NCBI RefSeq assembly: GCF_042654065.1
Contig: NZ_JBHSFP010000027.1
Coordinates: 1 to 64,000, forward strand
Direction: 5' to 3'
Length of the DNA stretch: 64,000 nucleotides
Source of the DNA: Sphaerisporangium dianthi
GTDB taxonomy: Bacteria > Actinomycetota > Actinomycetes > Streptosporangiales > Streptosporangiaceae
In this document: piece after piece, positions 1 through 8,884 of the stretch
Numbering within the stretch: position 1 is the stretch's first letter
How the letters are laid out: every line of letters starts with the position of its first letter
Notes under the pieces: generated by a model
The model's database searches: none
What the model was told of the DNA's origin: nothing
The model's input: only the letters and a program-made list of their open reading frames with translations
Position numbers and translations under genes: made by a program

Positions 1-232
1 GATCACGCAGACCCGAGTTGACGATCGCGTCGGCCATCTGCTTGATCAGCGACTCACTGATGTTGCAGCCGAAGGTGTTCCAGCTGTTCCACCCCATCGG
101 CGGCGTACGCGCCACACCGTTCTCCAGCGCCTGCGCCGGGGCGGCGGCGGTCACCGCCGCGACGCTCGACGCGAGGACCAGGGCCGCGGTGGCGGCGGGG
201 GCCAGAATGGCGCGTATTCGTTTGCTGTTCAA
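1..232 (-). CDS. Secreted GH27 alpha-galactosidase, N-terminal fragment
   Basis: Only the 5' part of the gene lies in the window; it runs off the left edge. A TTG start at 232 is preceded by GAGGAG at six bases and opens an export signal: a short basic start (NSKRIR), a hydrophobic Ala/Leu/Val core, then an A-Q-A cleavage-type end near residue 36. The mature part begins ENGVARTPPMGWNSWNTF, the classic first beta-strand signature of GH27 (melibiase/alpha-galactosidase), with the conserved P-P-M-G-W-N-S-W. Family members remove terminal alpha-galactose from galactomannan and raffinose-type sugars outside the cell. It points away from a perfect LacI-type palindrome and a TTGACA promoter element. 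The catalytic aspartates lie beyond the window, so activity and length cannot be checked. Confidence 0.85.
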   Translation of the reverse strand, partial: MNSKRIRAILAPAATAALVLASSVAAVTAAAPAQALENGVARTPPMGWNSWNTFGCNISESLIKQMADAIVNSGLRD

Positions 233-310
233 TGAGCGCTCCTCGGGGGGTGGGGCGGCCGGTTCCCGCCGACGGGCCGGACGGGGGCCGCACCGGACCA
301 GCGACTTCTC

Positions 311-330
311 GGTTGTTAGCGCTAACAACC
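311..330. promoter_or_regulatory. LacI-family operator, 20-bp perfect palindrome
   Basis: GGTTGTTAGCGCTAACAACC reads identically on both strands, with the central GC/GC step typical of LacI-family operators. It lies 79 bases upstream of the alpha-galactosidase start, just downstream of the predicted transcription start, so binding would block transcription. It differs from the GAAA-TTTC sites around the local LacI gene, so a different, unlinked LacI-type repressor probably binds it. Confidence 0.7.
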
Positions 331-358
331 AGACGCGCGGGCGTGGGTGGTCCAGTGG

Positions 359-387
359 ACCTTGCTTCGGTCCCGGACCTGTGTCAA
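359..387 (-). promoter_or_regulatory. Putative promoter of the alpha-galactosidase gene
   Basis: On the minus strand a consensus TTGACA (387-382) is followed after 17 bases by CAAGGT (364-359), a weak -10. The palindrome at 311-330 would fall at roughly +20 to +40. The -10 match is poor. Confidence 0.4.
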
Positions 388-529
388 GCATGGATCAAGC
401 CGTGATCATGCGAGCTGCGCCGACGCCGCACCGCGGCTGAAAATTACAGTGAGGACCCGCGGTGTGCTCGGGACCGCCGCGGCCCGCCGGCGTCGCGGGC
501 TCAAGGCGCGACCGCGCTCCCCGCCCTGA

Positions 530-555
530 CCGCCGGCCCGATGCTCCGCCGGCGG
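530..555 (-). terminator. Hairpin after the GH43 gene
   Basis: An 8-bp perfect stem (CCGCCGGC at 530-537 with GCCGGCGG at 548-555) and 10-base loop lies about 35 bases past the GH43 stop. It lacks a U-run, as is usual in this GC range. It probably ends the xylan operon. Confidence 0.45.
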
Positions 556-590
556 CGGCCGGGAACGGCTCAGCGCTCCGGCAGAGGGGC

Positions 591-2132
591 TCAGTACTCC
601 GGGAGGGGAAGGTACTCGAACCAGTCGAAGTCGGCGACGTTGCCGGTGGGGTGGCCTTCGCCGCTGAGGTACATGCCTATGTAGGCGCCGATGAAGCCGC
701 CCGCGAGGGTGGTGCTCAGGACGCGGCCGTCGACCGGCTCGCCGAGCAGGCGCCACTCCCCCGGCCGGGTGCCGTAGAGCATCTGGTACTCCTGCCCGTG
801 TGCCTCCACGCCGAGCCACAGCCGGCCGGGAGGTACATCGGCCTGGACCAGGGTGTGGTCCACGCCGTCCTCCCTCCTGATCACCGTCAGGCCGCCCGTG
901 GTCATGACGAGCAGGATGTGGAAGTCGTCGTTCTGCAGCAGGACCAGGCCGGCGCGTTCGCGGTTCTCGGGGATGAACTCCATCGAGGCGTGCACGGCGA
1001 AGTGCACGTGCTCCTGGCGGCGGGCGATGAGGCTGGGGTTGGCCCGTTCGGTGATCGACTCCGGGCGGCCGCGCAGCCGCAGGAAGCCGGGGCGCTCGGT
1101 GAGGGTCCAGTACGGCTCGCGCGGTGTGCGCAGGTGGTTCCATTGGGGCAGCAGGCGCACGGTGTCGAAGTCGTCGCAGGCGGGCGGGGTGGGCCACCGG
1201 CACGTGGCGAGGGCGGGGGCCTCGCCGGACGGCTGGACGAGGCCGGCGACCGGCCAGCCGTCCTCCCAGTGCACCGGGGTCAGGAAGGTCTCCCTGCCGA
1301 GGTTGTAGTGGTATCCGCCGCCGTAGGGCCGCATGGCCAGCAGCACCATCCACCAGTCGCCGGCGGGCGTGCGCACGAGGTCGCCGTGGCCGGTGCCGAC
1401 GATCGGGTGGTCGCGGCCGAGGTTGCGGTGGGTGAGGATGGGGTTGCGGGAGCTGCCGGTGTAGGGGCCGGTGACCCGCTTGGCGCGGGCGACGCTGATG
1501 GCGTGGTCGTGCTCGGTGCCGCCCTCGGACACCAGCAGGTAGTAGGTCCCGTCCGCCTTGTAGATGTGCGGCCCCTCGGCCCAGACGGCCCCCTTGACGG
1601 CGCCGTCCCACAGCACGTGCTCCTCGCCGGCGGGCTTCATGCCGTTCAGGTCCAGCTCGCGGAGCCACACCTCGGTGTGGCCCTCGAACTGCGGCTGCCG
1701 GGCGGGGCGCGCGCCGTGCACCCACGCCCGGCCGTCGTCGTCGAAGAACAGCGACGGGTCGAAGCCCTCGGTCTCGGGCAGCCAGTAGGGGTCGCTCCAC
1801 GGCCCGGCCGGGTCGGCGGCGGTGACGATGAAGTTGCCCGACTCCATCAGCCCGTCGACGAGCGTGGTGATCATGTAGAAGAGGCCGTTGTGGTGCCGCA
1901 GCGTGGGCGCGTAGACGCCGCCGCTCGGCCGCACGCCGTCGAGAGGCAGCTGCGAGGCCCGGTCGAGCACGTGCCCGAGCTGCCGCCAGTGGACCAGATC
2001 CTTGCTGTGGAAGATCGGCACACCGGGGAACCACTCGAAGCTCGACGTCACCAGGTAGTAGTCCTCGCCCACCCGGCAGATCGAGGGGTCCGGATGGAAC
2101 CCCGGCAGGATCGGGTTGCTGAAGCGCACCAC
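591..2132 (-). CDS. GH43 beta-xylosidase, cytoplasmic
   Basis: This 513-residue glycoside hydrolase family 43 protein starts like xylosidase/arabinofuranosidase subfamilies (NPILPGFHPDPS). The inverting catalytic residues are visible: Asp15 as base in HPDPS, Asp125 as pKa modulator in FDPSLF, and Glu186 as acid in WAEGPH. Residues about 1-310 form the five-bladed propeller; about 325-510 form the C-terminal beta-sandwich usual for this subfamily. There is no signal peptide, so it should cleave imported xylo-oligosaccharides to xylose inside the cell. The GTG start at 2132 has AAAGG seven bases upstream; a nearby ATG at 2134 is out of frame. It is last in the leftward operon, 36 bases after the xylanase. 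Confidence 0.92.
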   Translation of the reverse strand: MVRFSNPILPGFHPDPSICRVGEDYYLVTSSFEWFPGVPIFHSKDLVHWRQLGHVLDRASQLPLDGVRPSGGVYAPTLRHHNGLFYMITTLVDGLMESGNFIVTAADPAGPWSDPYWLPETEGFDPSLFFDDDGRAWVHGARPARQPQFEGHTEVWLRELDLNGMKPAGEEHVLWDGAVKGAVWAEGPHIYKADGTYYLLVSEGGTEHDHAISVARAKRVTGPYTGSSRNPILTHRNLGRDHPIVGTGHGDLVRTPAGDWWMVLLAMRPYGGGYHYNLGRETFLTPVHWEDGWPVAGLVQPSGEAPALATCRWPTPPACDDFDTVRLLPQWNHLRTPREPYWTLTERPGFLRLRGRPESITERANPSLIARRQEHVHFAVHASMEFIPENRERAGLVLLQNDDFHILLVMTTGGLTVIRREDGVDHTLVQADVPPGRLWLGVEAHGQEYQMLYGTRPGEWRLLGEPVDGRVLSTTLAGGFIGAYIGMYLSGEGHPTGNVADFDWFEYLPLPEY

Positions 2133-2168
2133 ATACGGCCTTTCTACTTACGGACGGCACGATCCGCA

Positions 2169-5100
2169 CTACCTGCCCAGTTCGAGCACTCCCCATCCGG
2201 CCGTGCTCACATAGGAGCGGCCGGAGGAGTCGTTCCACGTGACGGCGCCGGTGCGGGCGGCGCCCGTCGCGTCGTTGACCTGGACGTCGAACCCGAGCAG
2301 GCCGCCCTGGGCGGGGGTGATCGTCGGCAGCGCGATGGACGCCTCGACGACGTACCCGCCCGGCACGACCTTGGCCGCGCTCACCAGGTTGTCCTTGACC
2401 CCGGCGGCGTCGAAGGTGCCGCCGACCGTCTGCTCGCCCGCGAACGAGACGCGGTACTGCCCGTCGTCATCGTCGTATCCCTTGGTCTTGCCGTTGCCGG
2501 GGTCGACGAAGATCTCGACGGAGTCCCGCTCCCACGCGTTCTGCGACTCCTCGCTGAGGGCGGCGTCGGTGACGCGCGCGAGGACGTACAGGTGGCCGGC
2601 GTCCCACAGGGCGCGCACCTTGGCCGTCGCGCCCGGGCCGCCCTGGATCCAGGTGGCGGTGGTGACCTCGGGCGCCTTGGACCAGGCAGCGTCGGCGACT
2701 CCGTCGATGACCGGGGCGCCCTTGGCGGCCGTGGTCAGCCTGACCGGCGCGGTCAGCGTCAGCTCGCCCTTCCAGGACACGTCCTTGCCGCTCTTGCCGT
2801 CGTGGACGACCAGCTCGAAGGGCAGCCTGCCGCCGAGCGCCGCGGAGGCCGGAAGCAGGGCCTCGGCCCGGTACCCGTTCTTGACGGCCGCGGTGCGGTA
2901 CCAGGGGGCGTGGCCGTCCCGCCTCATCACGCGGTCGGCGCCGCCGAGCCGCACCGTCGCGGTGTCGGCCTTGTCGCACGTCCGGTCGTCCACCTCGGCC
3001 CAGACGGCCAGCCCCGCGGGCGACCAGCGGGCCTGGAAGCGGGCGGCCAGGTCGCCCACCCGGGCGATCGGCGTGTCGGGCAGCAGGTCCCACTGCTGCT
3101 CGCGCTCGGCGTCGACCTTCACGGTGGCCTTCGGCGCGTCGAGGCGGCGGGTCAGCGGCGGCAGCCTGGCCGGGTCGACGACGCCCCAGTACGCCGGCTT
3201 GGCCTGCAGCTCGTCGTCGAACAGCAGCGGCGGGTTGAGCCGGGTGATCGGGAAGGTCGACAGCCAGGTGTCGTCGTCGGCCAGGCCCCACACGGTGACC
3301 GAGGACAGCCGGGCGGCCTGGCGGCGGAAGACGTCGAAGATCTCCTTGTAGCGGTGTCCCTGCTCGGCGAGCACCGCCTCGGGCACGGTGGTGTAGGAGG
3401 AGACGAAGTCGGTGTAGACGCTCACGTCCAGCTCGGTGACCTGCTGGTCCACGCCGAGCGCCGCGAACGTCTCGATGGTCTTCTCGATCTCCGAGGCGGG
3501 GGGCCGCTCGATGTTGACGTGGAGCTGGTGGCCGACCGCGTCGATCGGCACCCCTTCCGCCTTGAGCTTCCTGACCAGGTTGTACAGCGCCTGCCGCTTG
3601 CGCGGGAACTCGGTGTTGTAGTCGTTGATCACGAGCTTGGCCGCCGGGTCGACCTCGCGGGCGACGCGGAAGGCCGTGCGGATGAAGTCGTATCCGGTGA
3701 CCTGGAACCAGGGGCTGCGGCGCATGCCGTCCGGCTGGTTCTCGTCCACGACCTCGTTGACGACGTCCCAGGTCTGGATCCTGCCCTTGTAGCGGCCGGC
3801 CACGGTCCTGATGTGGTTCTCCAGCCGCCCGAGCAGCAGCGCCTTGTCCGCGGGGGTGGCGGTGAGGTCGCGGTCGCCGTCCTTGAAGACCCAGGCGGGG
3901 GTCTGGCTGTGCCAGGCGAGGGTGTGGCCGCGGAACCTCAGGCCGTGGTCGGCGGCGTAGGCGACCAGGTGGTCGGCTTCGTCGAAGGTGAACTCGCCCT
4001 CGCGCGGCTCGGTGGCGTCCCACTTCAGCGCGTTGCCCGGGGTGACGCTGTCGAAGTGCCTGGTCAGCAGTTCCCCGTGCCCGCCGATGGTCTGGGCCCT
4101 GGAGATCGCGGCGCCGACCTGGAACGGCAGCGTGTCCTTCACCGGCGGGATGTCGGTCTGGACGGGCTTGGCGGGCACGTACGACAGTGTGAAGTCGTCG
4201 ATGTAGAACGGGAAGGTCCCGCTCGGCGACTCTACGTACACGCTGAGGAAGTCCACGTCGTAGGCCAGTGTGTATGAACCTTTCAGCTGCGTCCAGCCGC
4301 CCGCGGTGATCGCGGTGGGCGCGGCCACCCGGTCGTAGGCCGCCGTCCCGTTCAGCCCGCGCTCGACCGACAGGCCGAGGTCGCCCGAGGTCGTGTCCGG
4401 CCCGAGCCGCACCCACACCGACAGCGCGTACTTCGATCCCTTGGTCATCTTGCCGAGGACGCGCAGCGCGGGGCCGTCCCAGGAGGCGCTCCTGGCGGTG
4501 GAGAGCAGGCTGGCGGCGCCGCCGTGGGCCTGGCCGGCGACGACGGTCAGCGAGGCGGAGGCGCGCGGCGCCCATCCCTGGGCGGTGCCGGTCTCGAAGT
4601 CGCTGGTGACGCCGGACGTGCCGGGGTCGGTGTCGGCCGTGATGGTGATGTCGTCGAGGTAGAAGGCCGCGGTCGCCTCCGAGCTCTCGGCGTAGAGCTG
4701 CAGGTCGGGCGAGTCGGCGGTGAAGGAGTAGGTGCCGCTGATCTCGACCCAGGCGGCGTCGGTGACCGTGCCCGCGCCGACCCGCTCGTAGGTCGTCGTG
4801 CCGCCGTCGGGGGTGCGCTGCACGGTGAGCGCGACCGTGTTGGCGGGCGTCCCCTGCGCCAGGCGCGCGTGGGCGGTGATCGAGTACGTCACCCCCTTCT
4901 CCAGGGGCGGGGTGATGGAGGCGCCGTGCCAGGTCTCCGTGCGGCCGGTGGTCAGCAGGGACGCGCCGCCCGAGTGGGCGGCGTCCCGCGCGGCCGCGAC
5001 CGACACTCCGGAGCCGCGCGGCGTCCACCCCTGGGCGGTGCCGTCCTCGAAGTCGTAGGCCGCTATCGGCACGGGCGCCGCCGCCCGCGCCGTCCCCGCC

Positions 5101-5180
5101 GCCACGGGCGACAGGACGGTCAGGACGGCCAGTGGAAGGCATGACGCGGCGGCCGCCGCCCACGAACGCGGGAAGCGCAT
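2169..5180 (-). CDS. Secreted modular GH10 endo-1,4-beta-xylanase (CBM22-CBM22-GH10-CBM9)
   Basis: A 1003-residue exported xylanase. Residues 1-34 are a signal peptide ending A-R-A. Two CBM22-type modules (about 40-180 and 193-335, each with the F-E-x-G-T-A-Q-G-W start) precede the GH10 barrel (about 348-690). The acid/base is Glu476 in WDVVNEVVDE and the nucleophile Glu583 in VTELDV. The last 310 residues hold a degenerate and then a complete CBM9-type module (APVIDGVADAAW...), which usually binds polysaccharide ends. It should attack xylan outside the cell and feed oligosaccharides to the adjacent ABC importer. GAGGAG lies six bases before the ATG. A strong hairpin precedes it, so its expression may be partly uncoupled from the upstream genes. 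Confidence 0.95.
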   Translation of the reverse strand: MRFPRSWAAAAASCLPLAVLTVLSPVAAGTARAAAPVPIAAYDFEDGTAQGWTPRGSGVSVAAARDAAHSGGASLLTTGRTETWHGASITPPLEKGVTYSITAHARLAQGTPANTVALTVQRTPDGGTTTYERVGAGTVTDAAWVEISGTYSFTADSPDLQLYAESSEATAAFYLDDITITADTDPGTSGVTSDFETGTAQGWAPRASASLTVVAGQAHGGAASLLSTARSASWDGPALRVLGKMTKGSKYALSVWVRLGPDTTSGDLGLSVERGLNGTAAYDRVAAPTAITAGGWTQLKGSYTLAYDVDFLSVYVESPSGTFPFYIDDFTLSYVPAKPVQTDIPPVKDTLPFQVGAAISRAQTIGGHGELLTRHFDSVTPGNALKWDATEPREGEFTFDEADHLVAYAADHGLRFRGHTLAWHSQTPAWVFKDGDRDLTATPADKALLLGRLENHIRTVAGRYKGRIQTWDVVNEVVDENQPDGMRRSPWFQVTGYDFIRTAFRVAREVDPAAKLVINDYNTEFPRKRQALYNLVRKLKAEGVPIDAVGHQLHVNIERPPASEIEKTIETFAALGVDQQVTELDVSVYTDFVSSYTTVPEAVLAEQGHRYKEIFDVFRRQAARLSSVTVWGLADDDTWLSTFPITRLNPPLLFDDELQAKPAYWGVVDPARLPPLTRRLDAPKATVKVDAEREQQWDLLPDTPIARVGDLAARFQARWSPAGLAVWAEVDDRTCDKADTATVRLGGADRVMRRDGHAPWYRTAAVKNGYRAEALLPASAALGGRLPFELVVHDGKSGKDVSWKGELTLTAPVRLTTAAKGAPVIDGVADAAWSKAPEVTTATWIQGGPGATAKVRALWDAGHLYVLARVTDAALSEESQNAWERDSVEIFVDPGNGKTKGYDDDDGQYRVSFAGEQTVGGTFDAAGVKDNLVSAAKVVPGGYVVEASIALPTITPAQGGLLGFDVQVNDATGAARTGAVTWNDSSGRSYVSTAGWGVLELGR

Positions 5181-5239
5181 GCTGGTCTCCTCAAGGTCAG
5201 GTCGAGCGAATCCAGGTGCGAAAGAGCCCGGTCAACAGC

Positions 5240-5271
5240 GATCGCCGGGACCGGGCACGGTCCCGGCGATC
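5240..5271. terminator. 14-bp perfect hairpin between GH5 and GH10 genes
   Basis: GATCGCCGGGACCG at 5240-5253 pairs perfectly with 5258-5271 around a GGCA loop. It sits in the 255-base gap after the GH5 stop and before the xylanase start. It could terminate, attenuate or protect mRNA ends. A weak TTGACC-N17-GATTCG promoter-like pair overlaps the following bases. The rest of the gap shows no gene. Confidence 0.5.
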
Positions 5272-5435
5272 ACGCGCCGGACGTTCGGGCGGGCCGTCCG
5301 CCTGCGGGTCCTCCGAGGTCAGGTGCCGGAGGCCGGACGGGGGGCCGGTCCCCGGCATGAGGCGCCGGAGGAGCGGACCAGGTTGCGGCGAAGGCCCGGG
5401 GACGTCGTCGTTCTCGGAGGCGGCCGGCCTCGCCG

Positions 5436-6821
5436 TCAGGCGGCGCCGGAGGTGAGGTTGGAGGTGAGCAGTTCGATGAGCGGGTCGCGCCGCACGCAGG
5501 CGCCGAGCGCGAAGGAGTCGGCCAGGGCGAGCAGCTCGCCGTCGTCCAGGCCGCCGAGCAGCGCGGCGTACTCCGGCACCAGCGCCTGGGCGATGAGGAT
5601 GTGCCGCAGGAGGTCGTCGGTCTGGTAGCGGGCGCCCCACGGGTAGGGGTCCCAGTGGGGGAACTCCTCCTCGACGAGCCGGTGCAGCGGCGCGAGCTCG
5701 TCGGCGGACTCCTCCATCGTCGAGCCCCACCGGTCGGCGCCCAGCCGCTTCTTCTTGGCGACGAAGTCGCCGAAGCGCCGCATGTAGGGCCCGTCGGGGT
5801 CGGCGTGCACCAGGCCCTGGAGCCCGACGTCCTTGTAGGTCCACAGCGACCAGCCGGCCTGGTAGCCGTCGAAGATCTCCAGCTGGTCGGCGAGGATCTG
5901 GTAGCGCTGCCGGTCGATCGCCGGGTCGCCGGTGTAGACCGGGCCGAACTCGCCGACCCACAGCGGGGTGCCGGTCTGCCGCTGGAAGGCGGACCGCTCC
6001 TCGAAGGCGCGCTCCAGCTGGCCGCGGTCGACCCATTCGCCCCGCGTGTACCCCGGGTACGGGCCGCCGTGGGCGAAGCCGGCGAGCGCGTAGTCGTGGC
6101 ACACGAAGACCGTGTTCTCGTACACCTCTCGGAAGATGGAGAAGTCGGTGGAGTAGGTGTTGCCGTCGAGGAACAGGACGTGGCCGGGGTCCACGGCGCG
6201 CAGCGCCTTGACCAGGCGGTCGTAGAACGGCCCGATGACCCGTCCGCCGACGTCGCCCGGCTCGTTCATAGGGTTGTACCCGGCGACCCACGGGTTGTCC
6301 TTGTAGCGGTCGGCGATCACCTCCCACAGGTGGACGGCGCGGTCCTGGAAGTGCCGGTGCTGCCAGAACGACGCCACGTGGGTGGGGTTGTCGGAGTGCC
6401 AGTGCTGATTCTGCGCGCCGGGCAGGGCGTGCAGGTCGATGACGCTGTAGATGCGCTGCTCGGCCAGCAGCGCGATCACGCGGTCGAGGTGGCGGAAGCC
6501 GTCCTCGATCACCTCCAGCGGCCGGTCGTCGGACTCGAAGTGCCGGTAGTTCACCGGAATGCGCACGCAGTTGGCTCCCATGGCGGCGAGCAACGCGGCG
6601 TCCTCCGGTCCGAAGAAGGAGGTGAGCAGCCGGTCGAAGAACAGCGCGGCCCGATCCTCCCCCAGCACCTCTCGAACGGCGCCGCGCATGGCCGACTCGT
6701 TGGCGGGGTAGCCGGTGATGAAGTTCTCCATGTTCATCCAGCCCCCCAGACCCACTCCGCGCAGCCGTACCGGGGTACCGTCGGCGGCGACAAGATTGGA
6801 TCCGGACACACGCAGGGTCAT
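5436..6821 (-). CDS. GH5-like cytoplasmic glycoside hydrolase
   Basis: A 461-residue clan GH-A enzyme. It starts with the beta-hairpin typical of GH5 glucanases and exo-glucanases (GTPVRLRGVGLGGWMNMEN). The conserved NCVRIPVNY and DLHALPGAQN strands are present. The acid is Glu187 in NPMNEPGD and the nucleophile Glu291 in WVGEFG. There is no signal peptide, so it acts inside the cell, presumably on oligosaccharides delivered by the neighbouring ABC importer. The exact sugar (glucan, mannan or xylan-derived) cannot be read from the sequence. GAAGGAG lies seven bases before the ATG. The gene follows the second permease by 60 bases and belongs to the same leftward operon. Confidence 0.85.
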   Translation of the reverse strand: MTLRVSGSNLVAADGTPVRLRGVGLGGWMNMENFITGYPANESAMRGAVREVLGEDRAALFFDRLLTSFFGPEDAALLAAMGANCVRIPVNYRHFESDDRPLEVIEDGFRHLDRVIALLAEQRIYSVIDLHALPGAQNQHWHSDNPTHVASFWQHRHFQDRAVHLWEVIADRYKDNPWVAGYNPMNEPGDVGGRVIGPFYDRLVKALRAVDPGHVLFLDGNTYSTDFSIFREVYENTVFVCHDYALAGFAHGGPYPGYTRGEWVDRGQLERAFEERSAFQRQTGTPLWVGEFGPVYTGDPAIDRQRYQILADQLEIFDGYQAGWSLWTYKDVGLQGLVHADPDGPYMRRFGDFVAKKKRLGADRWGSTMEESADELAPLHRLVEEEFPHWDPYPWGARYQTDDLLRHILIAQALVPEYAALLGGLDDGELLALADSFALGACVRRDPLIELLTSNLTSGAA

Positions 6822-6881
6822 CAGCGCTCCTTCGGGGATGGCCTCATCGGCCGTGGAAGCTCGGTGTACCGTGCAGGCGGG

Positions 6882-7739
6882 TCACCCCTTCGTCGCTCCC
6901 GCGGTGAGGCCGCCGATGAGCTGGCGCTCGGCCACGGCGTAGAACGCGAGGGCGGGCACCATCGCGAGGACGATGTAGGCGAGGATCCGGGCGGTGTCGG
7001 CGGAGTACTGCCCGGTGAACTGCTGGACGCCCAGCGGGATGGTCCACCAGTTGGGGTCGTTGAAGATCACCAGTGGCAGGAAGAAGTTGTTCCAGCTCGC
7101 CACCACCGCCAGCACCGACACGGTGGCGAGGGCGGGCCGGGCCATCGGCAGCAGGATGCGCCAGAAGAAGCCGAAGGGGGTGCAGCCGTCGATCGTCGCG
7201 GCCTCCTCCACTTCCCGGGGGATGGTGCGGAAGAAGGCGCGCAGGATGATGATCGTCATGGGCAGTCCGAAGGCGGCCTGCGGCAGGATCACGCCGAAGG
7301 GGTTGTCGAGCAGCCCCATGATCCGCAGCAGGACGAACAGCGGCAGGATCGCCACGGCGAAGGGGAACATCAGCCCCATCGCGAACAGCGTGTAGAGGAA
7401 CTCCCTGCCGCGGAAGGCGAAGCGGGCGAACACGTACGCCGCCATGGCCGACAGCCCGACGACGATGAGCGTCGTGGCCCCCGCGACGAAGACGCTGTTG
7501 ACGAGCTGGCGCCAGAACGAGCCGGAGAACAGCACGTCGGTGTAGTTCGACGGGACCCACGGGTCGGGCAGGCCGAACGGGTTGACCGACAGCTGGCCGG
7601 TGTCCTTGAACCCGCCGATCACGGCGAACAGCAGCGGCACCACGACGAACGCGCCAAGGATGATCACGACCGTGTGCAGCGAGATGGAGCGGAGCCGGCC
7701 GAGGCGGGGCCCCGACTGCTCCCTGGTGTGCGCGGTCAT
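6882..7739 (-). CDS. Sugar ABC transporter permease, MalG type
   Basis: A 285-residue inner-membrane permease of the CUT1 sugar family with six predicted helices. The EAA loop is visible (PREVEEAATIDGCTPFGFFWRILLPMARPAL), where the ATPase docks. The last segment (AERQLIGGLTAGATKG) is the usual MalG-type C-terminus. The ATG overlaps the stop of the preceding permease by four bases (7736-7739), so the two are translationally coupled. No ATP-binding subunit gene is in the operon; actinomycete systems of this type commonly share one MsiK-like ATPase encoded elsewhere (family knowledge, not seen here). Substrate is inferred from context as xylo-oligosaccharides. Confidence 0.93.
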   Translation of the reverse strand: MTAHTREQSGPRLGRLRSISLHTVVIILGAFVVVPLLFAVIGGFKDTGQLSVNPFGLPDPWVPSNYTDVLFSGSFWRQLVNSVFVAGATTLIVVGLSAMAAYVFARFAFRGREFLYTLFAMGLMFPFAVAILPLFVLLRIMGLLDNPFGVILPQAAFGLPMTIIILRAFFRTIPREVEEAATIDGCTPFGFFWRILLPMARPALATVSVLAVVASWNNFFLPLVIFNDPNWWTIPLGVQQFTGQYSADTARILAYIVLAMVPALAFYAVAERQLIGGLTAGATKG

Positions 7740-8734
7740 CGCTGGTCTCCCATGGTGGTGATCGCTCCCTGTGTGTCCCGGCGCATGACGAACCGCTGAT
7801 AGCCGAGCGCGAACACCAGGCTGATCAGGAACATCACGACGCTGATGGCGCTGCCGTAGCCGATCTGGGAGCGCTTGAAGCCGAACTGGAACATCGTGAC
7901 GGCCATGGTCTCGGAGGAGTGGATGGGCCCGCCGGAGGTGAGCACCCACACCAGGTCGAAGAGCTGGATGGCCCCGATGATGGACAGGAACACGCTGATG
8001 CGGATCGTCGGCCCGAGCAGCGGAAGGGTGACGTACCGGAACTGCTTCCAGGGGCCGGCGCCGTCGATCGAGGCCGCCTCGCCGAGCTCCTTGGGGATGG
8101 ACTGGCGGCCGGCCAAATAGAGGATCATGTGGAAGCCGAAGTACTTCCAGATCATGACCAGGAACAGCGACATCATGACCGTGTCCGGCTCGGCCAGCCA
8201 ACTCGACTGCAGGCTTTCCAGGCCGATGGCGCCGAGGATCTGGTTGGCCAGGCCCGCCTCCGGCGACAGGATCATGGAGAACAGCACACCGGTGATCACT
8301 TCGGAGAGCACGTACGGGGCGAAGAACAGCAGCCGGTAGAACGCCCGGCCGCGCATCTTCTGGTTGAGCAGCATCGCGATCGCCAGAGCGAGCGGGAGCT
8401 GGATCACCAGGGACAGGACGATCAGCAGCGCGCCGCGGCGGAGGTCGCCGAGGAACACCTCGTCGGCGAACATCCGGGTGTAGTTGTCCAGCCCGATCCA
8501 GTTGTCCGGCAGACCCCCGAGCCCGTTCCACTTGAACAGGCTGGTGTACGCGGCCACCGCGATCGGCGCCAGCACCAGCAGCACGAACAGCACGAGCCCG
8601 GGCAGCAGGAACAGCGTGATCGTCGCCAGACCCCTGAACCGGCGACGGCGCGCGGATGGAGCGGGGCGCGGGCTCGCCCGGCGCGGCGGGTCGGCCGCGT
8701 CCGAGGGCCGGTCGGTCAGCGCGGGTCGTGTCAT
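7736..8734 (-). CDS. Sugar ABC transporter permease, MalF type
   Basis: A 332-residue permease with a cytoplasmic Arg/Pro-rich start of about 35 residues and six helices. The EAA loop is present (PKELGEAASIDGAGPWKQFRYVTLPLLGP). I place the start at the ATG at 8734, which has GGGGGAAG five bases upstream; an in-frame ATG 51 bases earlier has no such site. It forms the translocation pore with the MalG-type partner that overlaps its stop codon. It is 150 bases downstream of the binding-protein gene, and a hairpin lies between them. Confidence 0.92.
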   Translation of the reverse strand: MTRPALTDRPSDAADPPRRASPRPAPSARRRRFRGLATITLFLLPGLVLFVLLVLAPIAVAAYTSLFKWNGLGGLPDNWIGLDNYTRMFADEVFLGDLRRGALLIVLSLVIQLPLALAIAMLLNQKMRGRAFYRLLFFAPYVLSEVITGVLFSMILSPEAGLANQILGAIGLESLQSSWLAEPDTVMMSLFLVMIWKYFGFHMILYLAGRQSIPKELGEAASIDGAGPWKQFRYVTLPLLGPTIRISVFLSIIGAIQLFDLVWVLTSGGPIHSSETMAVTMFQFGFKRSQIGYGSAISVVMFLISLVFALGYQRFVMRRDTQGAITTMGDQR

Positions 8735-8825
8735 CGTCTTCCCCCAGCGTGGAGCCCCGGGCGCAGCCCTGGGGAAACGCGGCACGGTGCCGCTCGGTGG
8801 TCGGTGGTGATGGCGGGCCGCGGGC

Positions 8826-8863
8826 GGGAACCACGCCCGCCCGTCCCGACGTGCGTGGTTCCC
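8826..8863 (-). terminator. Hairpin between binding protein and permease genes
   Basis: An 11-bp perfect stem (GGGAACCACGC at 8826-8836 with 8853-8863) lies about 20 bases after the binding-protein stop. Such intercistronic hairpins in ABC operons usually give more binding protein than permease by partial termination or 3'-end protection. Confidence 0.55.
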
Positions 8864-8884
8864 ACTTCGACGTCCGCGTTCTCG

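Noticed and set aside
462..4277. Long plus-strand open frame of about 1270 codons opposite the GH10/GH43 genes
   Set aside because: It is a GC-rich antisense shadow: low-complexity Arg/Gly/Val/Asp composition, no domain, and the minus-strand genes carry full catalytic motifs.
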